This document shows positions 62,519 through 64,000 of a DNA stretch of 64,000 nucleotides, piece by piece. The notes under the pieces were generated by a model, which saw only the letters and a program-made list of their open reading frames with translations, was not told where the DNA came from and did no database searches. Within the stretch, counting starts at the first letter, position 1. Each line of letters starts with the position of its first letter. The translations under genes were made by a program, and so were the position numbers. This DNA is from Oscillospiraceae bacterium (lineage in GTDB: Bacteria > Bacillota > Clostridia > Oscillospirales > Oscillospiraceae): assembly GCA_015067845.1 (NCBI GenBank), contig SVLT01000002.1, positions 62,001 through 126,000 on the forward strand. Direction: 5' to 3'.

Positions 62519-62546
62519 TTTTCCCGGAAGCCGCGGCTTCCGGGAA
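62519..62546 (-). terminator. terminator after PotC-PotD gene
   Basis: Perfect palindrome with arms TTTTCCCGGAAGCC / GGCTTCCGGGAAAA between the PotD stop and the AEC gene. Confidence 0.7.
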
Positions 62547-62551
62547 AAAGG

Positions 62552-64000
62552 TCAATTATTACGGACCTGCATGAACAGATTCTCCACAAAGCGGGAGATC
62601 TCTTCCGGCAGGAAGCTGTAGCTGCTGCCGTTCTTCTGAACTTCCTCGCTGGGATACACCACTTCGCTCTCGGCCAGGTACTCATCCATATAGTCCCGGG
62701 CGGCGGAAATGGGGCTGCCGTAGCAGATATAGTCCATATTGGCGCCGGAAATTTCAGGATCGCAGAGGAAATTGATGAAAAGTTCCGCCGCTTCCTTTTC
62801 CTGGGCGCAGGAGGGGATGCACATGGAGTCGATGAACAGATTGAATCCCTGATCCTCCGGCAGATAGAACTTCAGGTCCGGATTGGAATCCATCATCATC
62901 ATGCAGTCGCCGGCGTAGTATGCGCCGATCCAGGCTTCCTCATTTTCCATGAGGGAGTAGATCTGGTCCATGACGTACTGCTGGACCAAAGGCTTCTGCT
63001 CCTTCAGCTTGTCGGCGCAGGCCTGGAGTTCGGCCTTGTCTGTGGTGTTCACATCGTAGCCCAGCAGGTACTGCGCCACGCCGAAAGCGTCACGGGAGTT
63101 GTCGAACATCAGGATCTTGCCGGCATACTTTTCGTTCCACAGCAGTTCCCAACCAGTCACATCCTCTTCGCTGACATATTTACTGTTGTAAATGATGCCC
63201 ACGGTGCCCCAGGTATAAGGCACGGAATACTTGTTCTCCGGGTCGAAGGAGGTATTCTTGAAGGGGTCGTCGATGTTGCTGTAGTTGGGGATGTTGTCGA
63301 AGTTCAGCTCCAGGAGCATATTCTCCCTGATCATCCGGGCGATCATATAGTCGGAGGGAATGATCACGTCCACCGTGATACCGCCGTTGGCCAGCTTGGT
63401 ATACAAGGTCTCGTTGGAATCGTAGGTGGAGTAATTGACATTGATGTGGGGATAGGCTTCCTCAAAGGCGGCGATGATGTCCAGGGTCTCGTCGCTGCCG
63501 TCGGCAATATTCTGGCCCCAGTTGTACACATTCAGGGTAATGGTCTGCTTTCGGGCCGAGGTCACGGCAAAACCGGCACCAACCAGGATGCACAGAACCA
63601 CCACAACCGCCACGGCCCGCTTGACGATCCGCACCGTCCGGGAATCGGACCGGGCCCGGATATCCTTCCGACGCTTGTCCGCACGGATCTGCAGCAGATT
63701 CATGGTCAGCATCAGAATGAAGATCAGGCCGAACAGCAGGGTGAACATGGCATAGATCTTGGGTTGAATGGGCTTTTTGGTGTCGGAATAGATCTTGACG
63801 GGCAAGGTCACAAAGTCCGCACCGGTGACGAAATAGCTGATGACGAAGTCATCCAGGCTCATAGTGAAGGCCATGATGCCGCCGGCCAGGATGCCGGGCA
63901 TGATCTCCGGCAAGGTCACCTTAAAGAATGCCTGGATCCGGTTGCAACCCAGGTCCATGGCCGCATCCGTCAGAGAAGTGTCCATCTGCTTCAGCTTGGG
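62552..64000 (-). CDS. polyamine ABC transporter permease-binding protein fusion (PotC-PotD, partial)
   Basis: The frame is open through the right edge, so the N-terminus is missing. The first part is the end of a PotC permease (EAA-like region DAAMDLGCNRIQAFFKVTLP, then FTMSLDDFVISYFVTG), followed by one membrane helix and a complete PotD-type spermidine/putrescine-binding protein (TLNVYNWGQNIADGSDE, DVIIPSDYMIARMI, WTVGIIYNSK-like TWGTVGIIYNS). Fused PotC-PotD genes are known in Firmicutes. The binding domain is tethered outside the membrane by the permease. Confidence 0.88.
   Translation of the reverse strand, partial: PKLKQMDTSLTDAAMDLGCNRIQAFFKVTLPEIMPGILAGGIMAFTMSLDDFVISYFVTGADFVTLPVKIYSDTKKPIQPKIYAMFTLLFGLIFILMLTMNLLQIRADKRRKDIRARSDSRTVRIVKRAVAVVVVLCILVGAGFAVTSARKQTITLNVYNWGQNIADGSDETLDIIAAFEEAYPHINVNYSTYDSNETLYTKLANGGITVDVIIPSDYMIARMIRENMLLELNFDNIPNYSNIDDPFKNTSFDPENKYSVPYTWGTVGIIYNSKYVSEEDVTGWELLWNEKYAGKILMFDNSRDAFGVAQYLLGYDVNTTDKAELQACADKLKEQKPLVQQYVMDQIYSLMENEEAWIGAYYAGDCMMMMDSNPDLKFYLPEDQGFNLFIDSMCIPSCAQEKEAAELFINFLCDPEISGANMDYICYGSPISAARDYMDEYLAESEVVYPSEEVQKNGSSYSFLPEEISRFVENLFMQVRNN

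Overview
The window looks like a chromosomal segment of a Gram-positive Bacillota (Clostridia) that lives on plant or host glycans, probably a gut or rumen member of the Oscillospiraceae/Lachnospiraceae type (inference). The reasons are strong AGGAGG-type ribosome sites, lipobox lipoproteins, surface proteins with C-terminal membrane anchors, binding-protein/permease sugar importers without their own ATPase, and a YesL/AraC/ROK style of carbohydrate regulation. Nearly everything from 1 to about 57,800 is a carbohydrate-utilisation region. From about 59,150 to the right edge the DNA is more G+C-rich and looks like ordinary core genome: tRNA-Gln, GH13, an AEC carrier and a polyamine importer.

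Layout. 1-6622 (minus): operon egsA/araM-like dehydrogenase, YesL, GH106-like rhamnosidase, and a beta-phosphoglucomutase fused to a GH65 phosphorylase that runs off the left edge. 6776-9460: a small cassette with a bacterial-type PARG, a short zeta-toxin-like P-loop protein, a lipoprotein and a SLOG protein on the minus strand, divergent from an XRE regulator. 9758-10706: an esterase and a PHP-gene remnant. 10856-24912 (minus): secreted GH30, DMT transporter, FAD oxidoreductase, PHP phosphoesterase, a surface beta-helix protein, a five-module surface protein and a GH127 lipoprotein. 25035-31330 (minus): AraC regulator and a six-gene sugar-catabolism operon (isomerase, PfkB kinase, ribulose-P-epimerase-like, SIS 3-hexuloisomerase-like, DUF4432 epimerase, D-lyxose isomerase). 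31576-37546: SGNH hydrolase, serine hydrolase, ROK regulator, cytosolic GH30, AraC-type regulator. 37621-53037 (minus): a twelve-gene operon with two binding-protein/permease sets flanking an NHL/Yip1/DUF5696 trio, then DUF4867, GH5 and a deacetylase. 53150-54490: an A+T-rich island of decayed genes. 54588-57789 (plus): GH2 and GDPD. 58007-59225: GNAT, a tyrosine-recombinase remnant and tRNA-Gln. 59366-64000 (minus): GH13, DUF5662, AEC carrier, PotC-PotD fusion.

How it fits together (inference): surface GH30, beta-helix and modular proteins bind and cut a plant polysaccharide, plausibly an arabinogalactan or pectic side chain given GH30, GH127 and GH106. The ABC systems import oligosaccharides, and cytosolic GH30, GH2, GH5, GH106, GH65 and esterases release sugars for the isomerase/kinase operon. 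The most notable signal is a 15-base box, consensus CGAAARAAAWTGAAA, that directly abuts the -35 position of six promoters on both strands (a seventh is weaker), each with exactly 17 bases between a poor -35 and a good -10. It appears to join the import operon, the catabolic operon, GH30, GH2, SGNH, the serine hydrolase and the modular surface protein into one regulon.
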